Part shown: positions 40,726 through 53,620 of the stretch, piece by piece
How the letters are laid out: every line of letters begins with the position of its first letter
Position numbering within the stretch: the first letter of the stretch is position 1
DNA from: Plasmodium malariae
Lineage: Eukaryota; Apicomplexa; Aconoidasida; Haemosporida; Plasmodiidae
Direction of reading: 5' to 3'
Length of the DNA: 64,000 bases
Assembly: GCF_900090045.1 (NCBI RefSeq)
Contig: NC_041779.1
Coordinates: forward strand, 1,699,001 to 1,763,000
Notes under the pieces: generated by a model
What the model was told of the DNA's origin: nothing
Seen by the model: the letters and a program-made list of their open reading frames with translations, nothing else
Database searches by the model: none
Made by a program: the position numbers and the translations under genes

Positions 40726-41683
40726 ATGGAACAAAAACTTAGGTTGTTCTTATTTACTAAAATTTCAACGTTTATACTTTTATCTTGGATATGTTACTTT
40801 TTCAATGACATAGTATGATAATATGATTCATAGATATTTGTATTATTTATATTTTAATTGTTTATTTTTATTAAAGCTCTTTTTAGGATAAAAATATTTT
40901 TCCATTTAAATAAGAAATATTTACATTTTTTCATTTTTTTAGAACTGTTTAAATAAAAATTTGGATGAAAAATGGAATCTTTGTAGAAAATTAAACATAA
41001 GAATTTATCGAATATTGGCGAAATATAAACATTATAAGGATTCAAGTAATTCAAATCAGAAAGAAGAAATGCAAATTAGTGAAGTGAAAAAAGAAGAAAA
41101 TATATATAATAATAAAAAAGGAACAAATGGAAAACATAAAAAGTCATGTAGAAATTCACTATATAATGGGAAATACGGTAAGAATATCGAGAAAAATATA
41201 TCTGGTATACCTAAAACAAAAAAATATAGCATTTTTGAAAAAAAAATTTTTAAAGAACTTTATTATGAAGATTACGTTAAAAATATCAAATCTATTGAAT
41301 ATGAGGAATATAAAAAACTAGCCCGTAGAAAGCGAAGAATTCGAATTGCTTTACTTTTGTTATTTTTCATGGTATTGGCAATACCTATATTAGATATTTC
41401 ACTAGAGAAAATTACAGAAGGTGGATTGTTAGGCTTATTACACTTGTTGTATCCAACTGGAAATGATACAAATCCTCTGTCTGGGATAGAGGGACACTTA
41501 GATTCATTGTTAAGCCAAGGCACATGGAATATTTTAGGAAAAATATGTGCATCAACTACCTTCATTTATGGTGTACCTTTCCTTATATTTGTTGTTATAT
41601 TTATATTAGGAATGGTTTACTACTACAAAAAAGTTATAAAATATGAAAATACAAAGTTCAGAAAAAAATTAAATTTGAAGTAA
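40726..41683 (+). CDS. exported two-TM protein, fam-l/fam-m-like (two exons)
   Basis: Exons are 40726-40812 and 40943-41683 (GTATGA donor, TTTTTTTAG acceptor, phase 0), 275 aa. Exon 1 starts M-E-Q-K and ends W-I-C-Y-F-F-N-D-I. Exon 2 begins N-C-L-N-K-N-L-D-E-K-W-N-L and carries R-I-Y-R-I-L-A-K-Y (about residues 48-56). The middle contains F-E-K-K-I-F-K-E-L-Y-Y-E-D-Y and A-R-R-K-R-R-I-R-I-A. Helices lie at about 163-181 and 234-255, with G-G-L-L-G-L-L-H-L-L-Y-P-T in the loop and a Y-Y-Y-K-K-V-I-K-Y-E-N tail. It is the duplicate of the 12.43 kb gene and keeps doublet order with the 37.77 kb gene. The shared downstream element is present near 42220. Predicted exported; no biochemical role can be read from the sequence. 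Confidence 0.85.
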
Positions 41684-44600
41684 AATGTGGTTTTTTGTAA
41701 AGATGAATTTAATATATATAGTCATATCTTTAGTGATATACTTAACACTCATAACAATAACAATTTTTATTCTATAAATACACTTATATATGCTGATATT
41801 TTTATAGAGAGACAATAAAAAAAGTATGTTATTAGTAGTTTTGTTAATTTGAATTTTTGACTGTTTAAAAATTTTTCATTTTGTATTTTAAGGAATGACT
41901 TCAACTTATCTAAATATTTAGTCCCTATATATACATCTTCGTGTTGAAATATATTTCATGAATAATATATATATATGAGTTATAATTAATATATAATGGA
42001 ATAATTCATGTATTTTTATTGTAGCATATTTTTTTTTATTTGAATAAAAATTTTATTTCTTTTTTTTAATATGGATCTAGTCTGAAATGCTTATATGTTT
42101 GGGTTATTTAAGAAAATGTATTGATATTGTTAAATTAACAATAAATATGTTCTCTTTTACTTTAATTGATTGTATATGAATAATCGTTAAATAAGCAGTA
42201 CGTATATAAATTTTTTTTCACCAAAAAAAGCATGTTAATATTTATTATATAAAATCTATTATATGAGCAATATTTTATAAAATATACTAAATGTAAGAAT
42301 CTTTATACGAGACTTAACTTTTTAAGTAATCTAAATGTGAAATTATTAACTTATAACGAAGGAATGTCCTTTTTAATTATGGATTATTTATAACTACTTA
42401 CACAATTGGGTATTCCAAATAATTACAATTAAGTGAAGTTTATAAAGGAACAGTTATATTATATTTATAACTAATTATAGTCTTTCCTCATTGTTTCACA
42501 TATTGCACGAACATATATTTTATTGGAGATTTATATTTAAATAATCTATATAATTTATGTATTATTATATCATTAAAAGATTAAATTATTGGACAATAAT
42601 TCAGAAAATATTAATTGATAATTTGTTGAATTTCTTTTTAAATATCAATTATTTAGGATTAAATAATAGAATATTTATATATCTTTTCTTAATAAGATCT
42701 ATGCTATTATTTTTGTATTTCAGTAATAAATACATTAGATATAATGAAATAACTTTATATTATATAAAATATTAGGGGAATATTATATTATAAGATATTT
42801 TAGGATACTTAAACAAATTAATATTAAAACCTTAAAACATTTTTTTTCACTTAATCTTTGTACTTTTAATATATTTTAATTTCAATTTATATTCAGTATA
42901 ATGAAGAAAACACACATATATAATAAACGTATATTAATTATGATAGAAATATATAAAAAATCATTATAAAAATCAATGTTAAAAATTAAGTTGAATAACT
43001 GTTCACAATTAATAGGAAAAAACTATATATAACTGTATTAATTTCAAATTAATTATATAAAAATGATATTAAGAACATCAGTGGAATTGGAAAATATATA
43101 TACATTAACATTGAAGTTATAATAAATTTTTTTTTCGAATGTAATTATATGTCTACATATCATAATAGTACAAAATAAATTTATATAAAACAACATAATG
43201 ATTATAATAATTGTTATGTGATAATCTAGGTATATATATATTACTATAAGAATGTATTTAATGAAGAATATTTTTAAATAGATACTAATTTATATGTAGA
43301 GAAAATTAAATATTAAATAAATGTCTGTATATTAATGAATTTAATTTATATATTAAATAATTTTTTACTATATTGTTAACGAAAATTTTTTAAATGGAGT
43401 AATTCTGTACTCTTAAAATAAACATGATTGCAAATTAATTTTTTTTTTTTTTTTTTTAAACTTCATGTAATAAAAATTATGCTTAAAAACATTGAATTCT
43501 TAAAAAATACATATATATAATTATATTTAATGACGATTAAATAGAATATTTCAAACATATTTTAATAACACTTTGCGATGTATATTCATAACTAAATTGG
43601 TATATAAATACACTATATATATATATTTACATCGTTATTATATTAAATTATAAACATTATCATATTAATAACAAAGTAATTGACCTTAAAAAAGTTTTTC
43701 ATTTTCATCATAAATTATTGAAAATAAATATGTTATTTTTCAAATATTCATAATTTCAATATAAAAAATATTAATTTTGAAAAGTACATATTTTTAAAGT
43801 ATGTTTTATTTTTTTTAATTTAATTGTAAAAATTCTATGATTTATTTTTAGAGATAAATTAGTCTCGTTCATATAAAAATAATTAAGTAAAAAAAAAAAA
43901 TTATTTGAGAAGAATATTAAAAAACTATGCTTTAAAAATATAATTTCTAAAAATTACATTTTATAAATTAGCTTATTCACTAATAAAATGCATAGTAACT
44001 AAAATATTATGATTTATAACATTTTTTGGTATTCATTAAAGATATGCTATTAAGTAAAAATATAAGTAATATTATAGTATATATATAATAATACTTTATA
44101 TAAGAAAATATTGTTCATTTGTGTAATTTTATATTTTATGAGCATATTGTATACATGCATGATAAATGGGAAGTCAATGTGAACTCAAAGAAAACACTTA
44201 AAAGTAACATTTAATATATTACTTATTAATATTTGGTATTATTTCAAATTTTTATTATTTCGAAAAATGAAAGAAATTCCCCTTTTATATTATGATACTT
44301 TTTCGTATATTTATATTAAGAGAAATATAACTTGAAATTGAGTAATATTTAAAATTTTCTTAATTTTAAGTACAAAATTAAGATTTTCAATATTTATAAT
44401 TTTTCATAAGCGCGTATGATATTATCATATTTACCTTAATGCATTTCATAAATGAATAATTATAAGATTTTATAATAGTAATAATAATAAAAAGAATATT
44501 TATATTTCTGATTTTTATGGAATAAATGGATTTATTCATTCTTCTATTTTTTACAACACTGAAGTTATTATTATTCTAAAACCATATAATTAGTCGGAAA

Positions 44601-45223
44601 AGATATTTTTTACATGTTTCATTTGAAAAATTTTTTTAACAAAGCTTTGATATTATATTAATCACTAAATTTATGAATAAAAGTTATATGTATATATAAT
44701 AATGTAAAAAATTTAAATGGTATAATGACTGGGTAATATCTTTTATAGTTAACATATACGTATATTGGAGAGGTAGAAAAGTTTGAACGATTGAATCTTT
44801 TGTACTATACATGATAATAGTAAAAATAATTATAAAATTATTCAATAGTTATTTTATATTATATTTTTCTTAGTATAAAAATATTTATATAATATATATG
44901 TAACTGTTTGTTTGCTTATGATATAAGTTATAATAAATAATATATTAAAAAATTTAGGTTAACTATTATACTAAGTTTTTTTTATGTATGAGTTATTATA
45001 AATTAAAAAAAGTATTTCTTTTATTATTATTATTATTATAAATAAATGATATTTAATAAATATAACTGAAATAAGTTTATTAGGAAAAATATAATTTTAT
45101 TATAGGAAACACTGTATTAAAATTTTTATATAAATAGCAAATTATTCTTTAAGATATACACTGTATGTTGTTAATATAAAAAAATATAAAAATATTAACT
45201 TTCCTAAATTTTTTATAATAAAA
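41684..45223. other. 3' flank then AT-rich gene-poor stretch
   Basis: 41684-42780 aligns with 13386-14450. After that no coding segment is seen up to 45224. Sequence near 42950-43400 resembles the intergenic stretch repeated at 3.4, 31.6 and 59.2 kb. Confidence 0.55.
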
Positions 45224-46382
45224 ATGGTTTTGATTTGTGGTGATTACGAAATGAAGTATTATTAAAATTTTATGGTTATTTATTTTGGTGTTAATAATTT
45301 ATAAATATATTGTGTACTAATGAAATGTTTATATTTTAATTTCTTATATATTATAGAAAATTATGAAAATATTGATAATGATTTTTATATAAAATATAAA
45401 GATCTATATGTGGAACATTACAATTTCTTATTGTTAATTTTATTACACTTAGTATAATTTTTAAGGATGGTGGTAAATATATAATTATACGCTTAATTTA
45501 CATAATAATTTTTATACATTACTTTAAATATTATAATGAGCATATTATTTCGTATTAATTTATTAAAGCTTTTAATACATTTGTAATCTATTAGTTTTAG
45601 TTCATTTTATTTTTACTTTTTAGAGACCAGAAGTAAGTAAGAAAGTTAAAGTTTTTTCACTTTTTGATGAAGATCATGAGCCTAACGATTCCAATACATC
45701 TGTATTATTAAGTCCTTTAAAGAAAGATCATACGAATTTGTATAAAATTGGTTGTATGCTTAATAATAGTATTAAAATTAAAGATGCGCTGTATTCATTA
45801 ATTAGTGATAGCATTAGTGAAACTGAGTACTGTGATTTATTAAATGAATGGCTAGATCAAAAAAAAAATGAATATATAAATGAAGGAACTAACTGTGAAA
45901 GTAATACCAAATTATGGGAAGAGAAAATTGAAAATTTGTGGATACCATTAATGAAGAATGCATATGATAGTGTTTCGTGTCATAGAAAGAAATCAACCTA
46001 TAACTGTTTTATTTTACCTGAAATGAAGACTTCCTTATCTGTGGGTTTTACACTTCTGGGAACTTTTATTATTACGTTTTTTATTTTGTATAAGGTATTA
46101 TAAGAATTATCCTTATAAATTATGTAAATTAAGAAATATATATACTAAATTTTATTTAAAATATTATTATTGTTACACATAATAACATATTTCATTCTTT
46201 TTCGTTTTTTATAATAGTTTAGTCCGTTTGGACACTGGATTCACAATTGTCTACGTAAAAAAAGAAAAACAATACAGAACATAGTTCCAGAAGATTCATA
46301 TAAATTAATTAATGAATCCTCTTATATGGGGAAATCACATACTGAAAGTGGAAAAATTAGGATAAGTTATGGTTCTGTATGA
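45224..46382 (+). CDS. four-exon type I-like membrane protein with pir-like cytoplasmic tail
   Basis: The two 3' exons are solid. Exon 3 is 45624-46094 (157 codons, phase 0, acceptor TTTTTAG, donor AAG|GTATTA) and exon 4 is 46218-46382. Exon 3 has five Cys, a segment L-L-N-E-W-L-D-Q-K-K-N-E-Y and a single C-terminal membrane helix (S-V-G-F-T-L-L-G-T-F-I-I-T-F-F). Exon 4 begins F-S-P-F-G-H-W-I-H-N, then R-K-K-R-K-T, and ends K-I-R-I-S-Y-G-S-V. This is the F-T-P-F-G-S-W...RKKRK...ISY layout of pir cytoplasmic exons. Upstream, 45359-45451 is open and ends at GTATAA, and ATG at 45224 with donor GTGATT after 45239 joins it in phase. These 5' exons are provisional. The ectodomain lacks the pir Y-W-x-Y-D motif, so the family is uncertain (short pir-like or STP1-like). 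Total about 248 aa under this model. Confidence 0.55.
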
Positions 46383-47520
46383 AATTCTTAATTTACATAT
46401 AATTCTGTACATGAAATATATTTTCATATAAATATTAAGAATGAAAATATTTATTTACGAACAGTTTTATTATGAAGGAAAAATAAAAAAATAACATAGC
46501 GGGCATATATTTAGACAATAAACATATTACAAAAATAAAATTTAGCGATTATATATATATGACTTTAACTTTAATGATATATCATATATAATTTATTATA
46601 AAACTTTTTATTATATTATAGATTAGTAAGAAAATATATGATTAATATATCGTATTTTATTTAATAGAATATATATATCATCTACAAAATATGATTTGAT
46701 ATAATTATATTATCCTATTCTCTATAACAATAAAGTAAAAAGTTTATGAGATTATTATATTCACTTTAGTCTATAAGATATACTATAATTTATATTTCGA
46801 GATGTTTCAGTTGTAATCATAATTTTATGGATTTAGTGTTATTTCATTAAATAATAAAATAAACAATAATATGGTATTTTATTTTGTTTTAATATACAAA
46901 TATATAACAAAGTTACTAATATAATTCTGAATATATAAAAAATAACATGATAAAACATTTATATTTCCAAAATAATATTGAAATATCTTCAAATTTACTT
47001 ACGCTAATTATTTATATAATCTACAAAATATATATTACGTAATGAAGATATATAAATAACATTTATTTTATTATTTATAAATATATTAACTATTAAAATA
47101 AATTATAGTTGCATGTTATTAATTTCTGCATTTCTATATTTTCATATATTTCTGTGTATATAATATTAATAACGACAAATAAAAGCATTTATATTAGGAA
47201 AAAACTGTATGATAATGAATAATTCTAATATATATTTAAAAATATATTAATGTAATAAAAATTCTATTATTATTCTTTATGTTATGAATAATATAAACAG
47301 AATAATAGTATTATCATGCTTTAATTAGCTTAATATTTTTTAAATGTATATTTTTATTTAATTTTAAAGAGAATTATAATTTTCATTAGTTTATTAATAT
47401 GAAAAGTTGTTTCATTCCTTTTTTATTTATACGTATAAAATTAATTTAAATATATATATATTTTTAATGTAATTATTAAAGTGAATAATGTCTATGAAAT
47501 AGGACAAAGAAAATAGACAG

Positions 47521-47544
47521 TATATATATATATATATATATATA
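47521..47544. repeat. TA microsatellite
   Basis: Uninterrupted TA dinucleotide run of about 24 bases. Confidence 0.9.
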
Positions 47545-49402
47545 AATTTTCATGTTATATATTTTATTTTAATATATAATTATTTAATATATATGGGAAA
47601 ATATTTTTATTTTATTACATGTATCATATATAATGAAACCATGAGATCCAAGCACATTAATTGATTTGTTAATAATATTATTTATATATATGTTCTATCT
47701 TTAATAATTTATATGTTTCTTATTTTATTTTTTTATTTTTATATCTAATATGATTTCATAGGTAGTGAAAAATATATGTTCCATGATATTAAATAGATTT
47801 TACTCTAATAATAAAAATATTTAGTCTACTTTTATTGAATATATTAAACCATAATTATTTATTGTAAATTACTTTTCGTAGGTAGAAAAAAATAAATGCA
47901 AAAATTAAGTAGTATTTTTTTTAAAATAAAAAATTTCATACAATATAAACCATTAAAAAGTAGGCAATAAAAAATTAACTAAATAGTGGATGAACGTTTT
48001 AATATTTTTGAATTTATTTAAAGAAATAAGGAACTATCTGTAGATATTTTTTTTGGTAAACTTGAATAACAAGAAATTAGTAGGTATTTAAAGAAATTAC
48101 CAAAGAGGGCTTAATATGAAAAATAAGTATGATTGTGTATTGTGAGAAGTTGTGTCAGAGAAATATATTTAGAACAAAAGTTATAACTCCAACTGATATA
48201 AAAGAATGTACCCGAGATGTTATATATATTTTAAATACTTTTTTAATATATTATAGTAAATAATAGAATATATTAAAAAATTGAAATTACATATGTGCCT
48301 TTGTTTATAATATATATTGATGTTTATTATAATTTTAAGAATATTAAATTTATTATAATAGTAATTTTTTTTTATTAAATGTAAAATTATAAATAAGAAT
48401 TGTAATATAATTTAGAATCAATGGAAACCTATGCTATTGAAAAAAAAAAACAAAAAAAAACATTAGTAATATTGAATACTCCCTTAAATTGAAAAAGCTC
48501 GAAACTTTTAGATAAATAATATATGAAATAAAAAACAAATGATATTATGAATATTATAAAAGAAAATATATTAATCTTTCTAAGAATTCTGTGTAATAAA
48601 ATATAATATATAAATTTATAAAAAAAGAATTCGATATATTATAATTACTATGCTATGTTACATATTAGAATTAGAATGTATAGAGCATGCTAATTATAAA
48701 AGAATATTTTGAAAGTTGATTCTTTAAAGGAATACATAAGTTAATTTAATTTATTTTATCATAAAGTATTATAAAAACATACTTTTTATATATTGAATAA
48801 TTTATAATAATTCAGTAGAAAGATAAAATTTATCTAAAAGGAACATAAGATAAACCATTGTTTTAATGATATATACATTTTTTTATTCCTTTTATTCATT
48901 TCTTTTTTTTTCCTTAACATTAAATGTTATAATACATTCTTTTTTCTAAATAACATAAATATTGCATTAAAGGGTTTTTGCCCTACGGTGGGGATTATTA
49001 GTAAGGAAAGAATAAAAATTTTTATTACAAGCTTGTTTTTTTAGAAGGAATTATTTGTACAAGTTTATTAATTTTGAAGGTTTTATTAATTTATCTATAA
49101 GAGGAAGAATATATATATATATTGTTTTAGTATTACATTTCTGTCATTATTGATTGAATTTATTTTATATAGATTTCATGAATAGTTTGATATAATAAAT
49201 TGATAAGAAAAAAAAATATCCATTATCATAAATGAAATAATACTAAAATTAATTATTAGGCAAGGTTAATTCATATAATAATGTATTTTATTTAAGAATT
49301 AGTGCTTTTATCTTTATTATTTTATATTATATTAACAATAATTCTATACATATGTATTTAATAAAAAAAAGAAATTAAGTTATAGAATTTTAAAAATTTT
49401 CA

Positions 49403-49424
49403 TTTACAAATAAAGATATAAATT
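49403..49424 (+). promoter_or_regulatory. shared distal upstream element
   Basis: Reads TTTACAAATAAAGATATAAA, 747 bp before the fam-l start at 50150, nearly identical to the site at 8728. Confidence 0.45.
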
Positions 49425-49786
49425 AAATTTATTAATATTTGTAATTTTTAAAAATTGAAATGCATAAAAAAAATAATTATCTTTTACATGCCTATAAAAT
49501 ATATATTTCTTCATAACTTTCGGAGTACCATATAAATGCTGTTTTTTAAATACATTATAGGATATAACGGTTTTTATATGCTCAAGGAGAAACTAAAACA
49601 TGTGTTACATCTGGCATAATACTGAATTTTTTTTTTATGTACTATTATTCTATTTTTAAAATATTTGACGTTTTCTTAAAAATAATTGGTTTTTGCTAAA
49701 TTTGGTGCTTATAAATTATAATTATTCGTAGGATTGTATCCTTAAAATTATTAACTCTTTTCTAAATATATAGATGGATATTTTGT

Positions 49787-49807
49787 ATATATATTCTCTA
49801 CATTCTG
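49787..49807 (+). promoter_or_regulatory. shared proximal upstream element
   Basis: Reads TATATATTCTCTACATTCTG, 363 bp before the start at 50150. Confidence 0.3.
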
Positions 49808-50149
49808 AATGGTAAATAAGCTCAATATTTACATATAACGCAATATTACATATTTATCACTAAGTTTATTCTAAAAAGGATTATTAAAAGAATAATTTTA
49901 TTAGAACACTACCTTAATTAAATAAACTATAAATTTTAAATATCTATGAAATCATTAAAATTATATTATTTTAATGAAAGTTACTTTACATTGTATATGT
50001 GATAAAATCTAAAATAGTTATATACATCTTACTGTGTATGTACAAATGAGTTATAAATATAAAATTTTAAATATAGTATTATTTAACATTAGAAGTATAG
50101 TATTTTAATTTTTTCGTTTTGAATATATGAAATATTAAAAATTTATATG

Positions 50150-51032
50150 ATGGAACAAAAAACAAAATTATATATTATAGTTAAAATCGCTGCCTTTCTC
50201 CTTTTAACTTGGATATTCCATTTTGACAATGATCGGGTGTGAATATATTATTTAAATACAGTTACATTATTTATAGTGTTTTATTTTTATTGATTCTGAT
50301 TTTTGGTATTACATTATTTATTCATTTAAATAATAAATATTTACCCTGTTCTTTTAGAGTACATTTATTAAATCACTGAATAAAAACTGTTACGATGATA
50401 GAAAATTAGCTATTGGGAATCATCGATTACTGACAAAATATAAACAGGATAAAGATTTGCGTAATACATGGTTAAAAGAAAAATTTCCGTATAATGAAAT
50501 AAATATACAAAAAGATATATCTAGGAATGAAAAAGGGGTAAATGAAAAAAATAAACAATCAAATAGGAACTTAATAAATAAGGATCAATATTATACAGAA
50601 ATTATAGATTATAATAATGGAATGTTTGATGGAAAACACTTCCATTTTGAAAAAAAATGGATAAAAAAAAAGGACTATGATGATTTTGTTGAAAAAAATA
50701 GTAGAATTTGTGATATAGCTTTAAAGAAAGTAAAATTTAAAAGTTACGGATTTGGATTTTTTTTATTTTTACTTCTTTTTTCGTTGGGAATTGGAATACC
50801 CGTATTAACTAAATTAAAGTTTTTGGAAAGTATATGGAAAATGATGGAAGAATCTGAATTATTGAAGGAAGCATGTAAGAGTATAAAAACTTTTATGGAG
50901 AATGAACAACCCTATCTTTATCTAGTTTTATTTATCTTACTTATGTTTATGGTGTCCATTATGTTTTTAGTAGCGATTTATAAGATCTTAAGGAATAATG
51001 AAAAATATAATAAAATTAAGTTGATGACTTAA
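50150..51032 (+). CDS. fam-l: fam-l exported protein (two exons)
   Basis: Exons are 50150-50236 and 50358-51032 (CGG|GTGTGA donor, CTTTTAG acceptor, phase 0), 253 aa. An in-frame ATG at 50147 precedes the family start M-E-Q-K-T-K. Exon 1 ends L-L-T-W-I-F-H-F-D-N-D-R. Exon 2 carries G-N-H-R-L-L-T-K-Y-K (about residues 49-58). The fam-l hallmark follows: F-D-G-K-H-F-H-F-E-K-K-W-I-K-K-K-D-Y-D-D-F, then S-Y-G-F-G-F and the first helix (about 160-179). The second helix (about 214-237) leads to the terminal N-E-K-Y-N-K-I-K-L-M. fam-l proteins are two-pass, predicted-exported P. malariae proteins of unknown function. It is followed on the same strand, 2.6 kb on, by a fam-m gene, matching the fam-l/fam-m doublet arrangement known for P. 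malariae. The export motif is degenerate (Lys at the fifth position). Confidence 0.92.
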
Positions 51033-52771
51033 TAGATGAATAATAAGTTATATATTTTTTTGTGGAAATAAGTCTTTAATGCCAATTAATAACGGTAATA
51101 ATTTTAGCGATATATTCCTAACATGAGTAACTATAATTTTGTAAATTTACATATGTTATAACAGTTTTTTTTTAATAAACAACAGTGAAAAATAATTTTT
51201 TGCATTTTTTTTTATTTTGAATGTTCTAATGTTTTTTAATTAGTATTTTAAATTATTATTTCAAAATAATAGTATATATTTCATATAATGTATATATCTT
51301 CGTATTCAAATATATTTCTTTGAAAAATATATATATTTGCTATAAAATAAATATATAAGGGAATAATTCTTATAATGTAATAGAACAAGGACAATTTATA
51401 CATGTACTAAAAAGCAGTTCTTTCCATTTTATATTTTACTGTATTCTAAAATGAATATTTTTTCACATAATTAGGAAAATGTATTATTAGCTTTAAAAGA
51501 AAAATAAATGTGGTTGTTTTGTATTTAATGAAAATAACTTAATGTATTATTTTTTATCTATATCTATATATATATATATATTTTACTGGAAACAACAGTT
51601 AATGTTTATTCTTTAAATATGTTTTATGATAAATATCCAATAAGACATATTAATTGTAGAAATTTTTTAAATGAACTTCAGTCTTTTTTAGGATTACAAA
51701 TATTTAATAAAACAGTATTCTTTATTTTTATATGATTTATATAACAGTTCAATATCTATGGAATTATAAAATTTTGCAATTACGTTATGGTTTAAATCAA
51801 TTATTTTATGATTATAATTATTGTAGTATCAGTTTAATTCTATAAAAATTAATCAAACTTATGTTAAATAGAAAATTAATTAATAAATATATTATATGTT
51901 GTTTTTATTATTTTTTTTTATTCAAAAATTATGTTAATGAATTAAATTTTATCACGTATTTATAGATATTTTGTAAAAATATTTATATTTTTTTCCAACT
52001 CAATTGTAATGTTTTGAAATGATATATATATATAACAATTTAAAATATAGTTAGCAATTATAATATATATAAAATTTCTGAAACATTTTCATCATATGTA
52101 GGTATTTATTTATATATATGTACTATTTTTTAGGGTTACCTATGAATATATTAAGTAATGATTTAATAATATTACAATGATATATAAAAAGAGGTATAGT
52201 TTATATTGATCATCACTAATACTTTGATAATTATTACGATAATTTTTAAAATAAAATAATAGTAAAAAATATAATTTCTTTTTTATATATAATTAATAAA
52301 TACAAATATGGGTTTTACTGTAAAGGAATGTTGTTCATATTATTTTTATTAAACGTTTAGAATTTCTTTGCGTAATTTCATTATCATTGAAAATTTAAAG
52401 TATGTGATTATTAATATATTTACGCCATTATATTACTTGAACTTTAAGATTAAACCTGAAGTTACTATTTTATTATTATACATGCGCAATTGTATATTTA
52501 GTTGTACATAATAAAAGTTATTTCGGTAGTTATGATAAAAACAAATACATGACTAAACATACTTTACATTTTTATTCTTGAAGGAATTAACTTAAAAACA
52601 TTTCCAACAATATCAGTTTGATATTAGCATAATTCATGAAAAAATTATTTTGTAATTTATTTCTTTTGTTATTTTAATTTCATTTTTCTATTATGTTTTT
52701 CCTAGATATGAGTAGCTTAAAAAATGAAAAAACAAAAGAATAATGAAGTAGTATAATTTAGGAATATTTAA

Positions 52772-52795
52772 GTTACAGATAATGATATAAATTAA
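52772..52795 (+). promoter_or_regulatory. shared distal upstream element
   Basis: Reads GTTACAGATAATGATATAAA, 849 bp before the fam-m start at 53621. Confidence 0.4.
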
Positions 52796-53156
52796 ACAAA
52801 ATTAAAAATTATATTTTTTTTTAAAATATTATACAAAATTGAAATATTATAAGAACCATTTTTAAATATATTTCAAATTATAAAAAAATTCATGTTTATG
52901 TGGTAAATTGTGAATGTGCTATAAAAAATATAATACAGAGTATTGCAAGAATCCTTTTTTCTTTTATCTATGTATTATTATTACTATTGTATTATCATAA
53001 TACTTAATATTATTTTAAAATAACAGCATGTTATTCGAAAATACAATATTTATATATTAGATTGATTAGTAAAAAAATATATAAAAATAATTGTTATTAT
53101 CTGAATTTATAGAGCAGAGAGAATACTCTGTTCTATATATATGCTATTATATACAT

Positions 53157-53174
53157 TATATATTCTATACCTTC
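53157..53174 (+). promoter_or_regulatory. shared proximal upstream element
   Basis: Reads TATATTCTATACCTTCC, 464 bp before the start at 53621. Confidence 0.4.
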
Positions 53175-53620
53175 CATATTAAATATATTCCATATTATAT
53201 GGGTACTATAAACTGTAAATAATATATTCTAATTGAATTCACTTTTTATAAATATTAAGAAAACATATGTTTTCATTTTTTTACTTTATTTTGTAGGAGG
53301 ATTAATGTACTATATTTAACAGTTAAATCATATGTCTGAATATTTATATATGGATTAAAAATATTTTATTTTTATATAAATTAATTTTTTTTTTTAAATA
53401 TCCTCAAGACAGATATTATATAATATATTTTTAATGTTATTTTTCTTTATAATTTATGCAAAATATATTATATTTATATGTTTTTTTATTGTGTTTTGAT
53501 GAAAGAATAAATAACAGGGAAAAAAACTAAATAAATTATATTCTTCTTCATGATTTGAAGATTATTTTTTATTCTCAATATTTACCTTACTTAGAATATA
53601 TAATATTAAAAATATATATC

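Larger units (their letters stand above)
29100..42780. repeat. segmental duplication, copy A' (partner 1-14.5 kb)
   Basis: Second copy of the block described for 1000-14450, with gene order and intergenic sequence preserved. It differs in having an intact rather than broken first gene, and a different set of lesions in the PEXEL-type gene. Both ends are approximate. Confidence 0.85.
46383..50149. other. long intergenic stretch before the fam-l gene
   Basis: No supported gene. Near 48040-48215 there is a less AT-rich, semi-open stretch that may be coding debris. Near 48972-49005 lies an isolated GC-rich string (GGGTTTTTGCCCTACGGTGG). The last kilobase is the fam-l 5' flank with both shared elements. 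Confidence 0.55.
51033..53620. other. intergenic between fam-l and fam-m
   Basis: Contains the shared downstream sequence near 51583-51612 (GGAAACAACAGTTAATGTTT) and the 5' elements of the fam-m gene. No coding segment was found. Confidence 0.6.
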
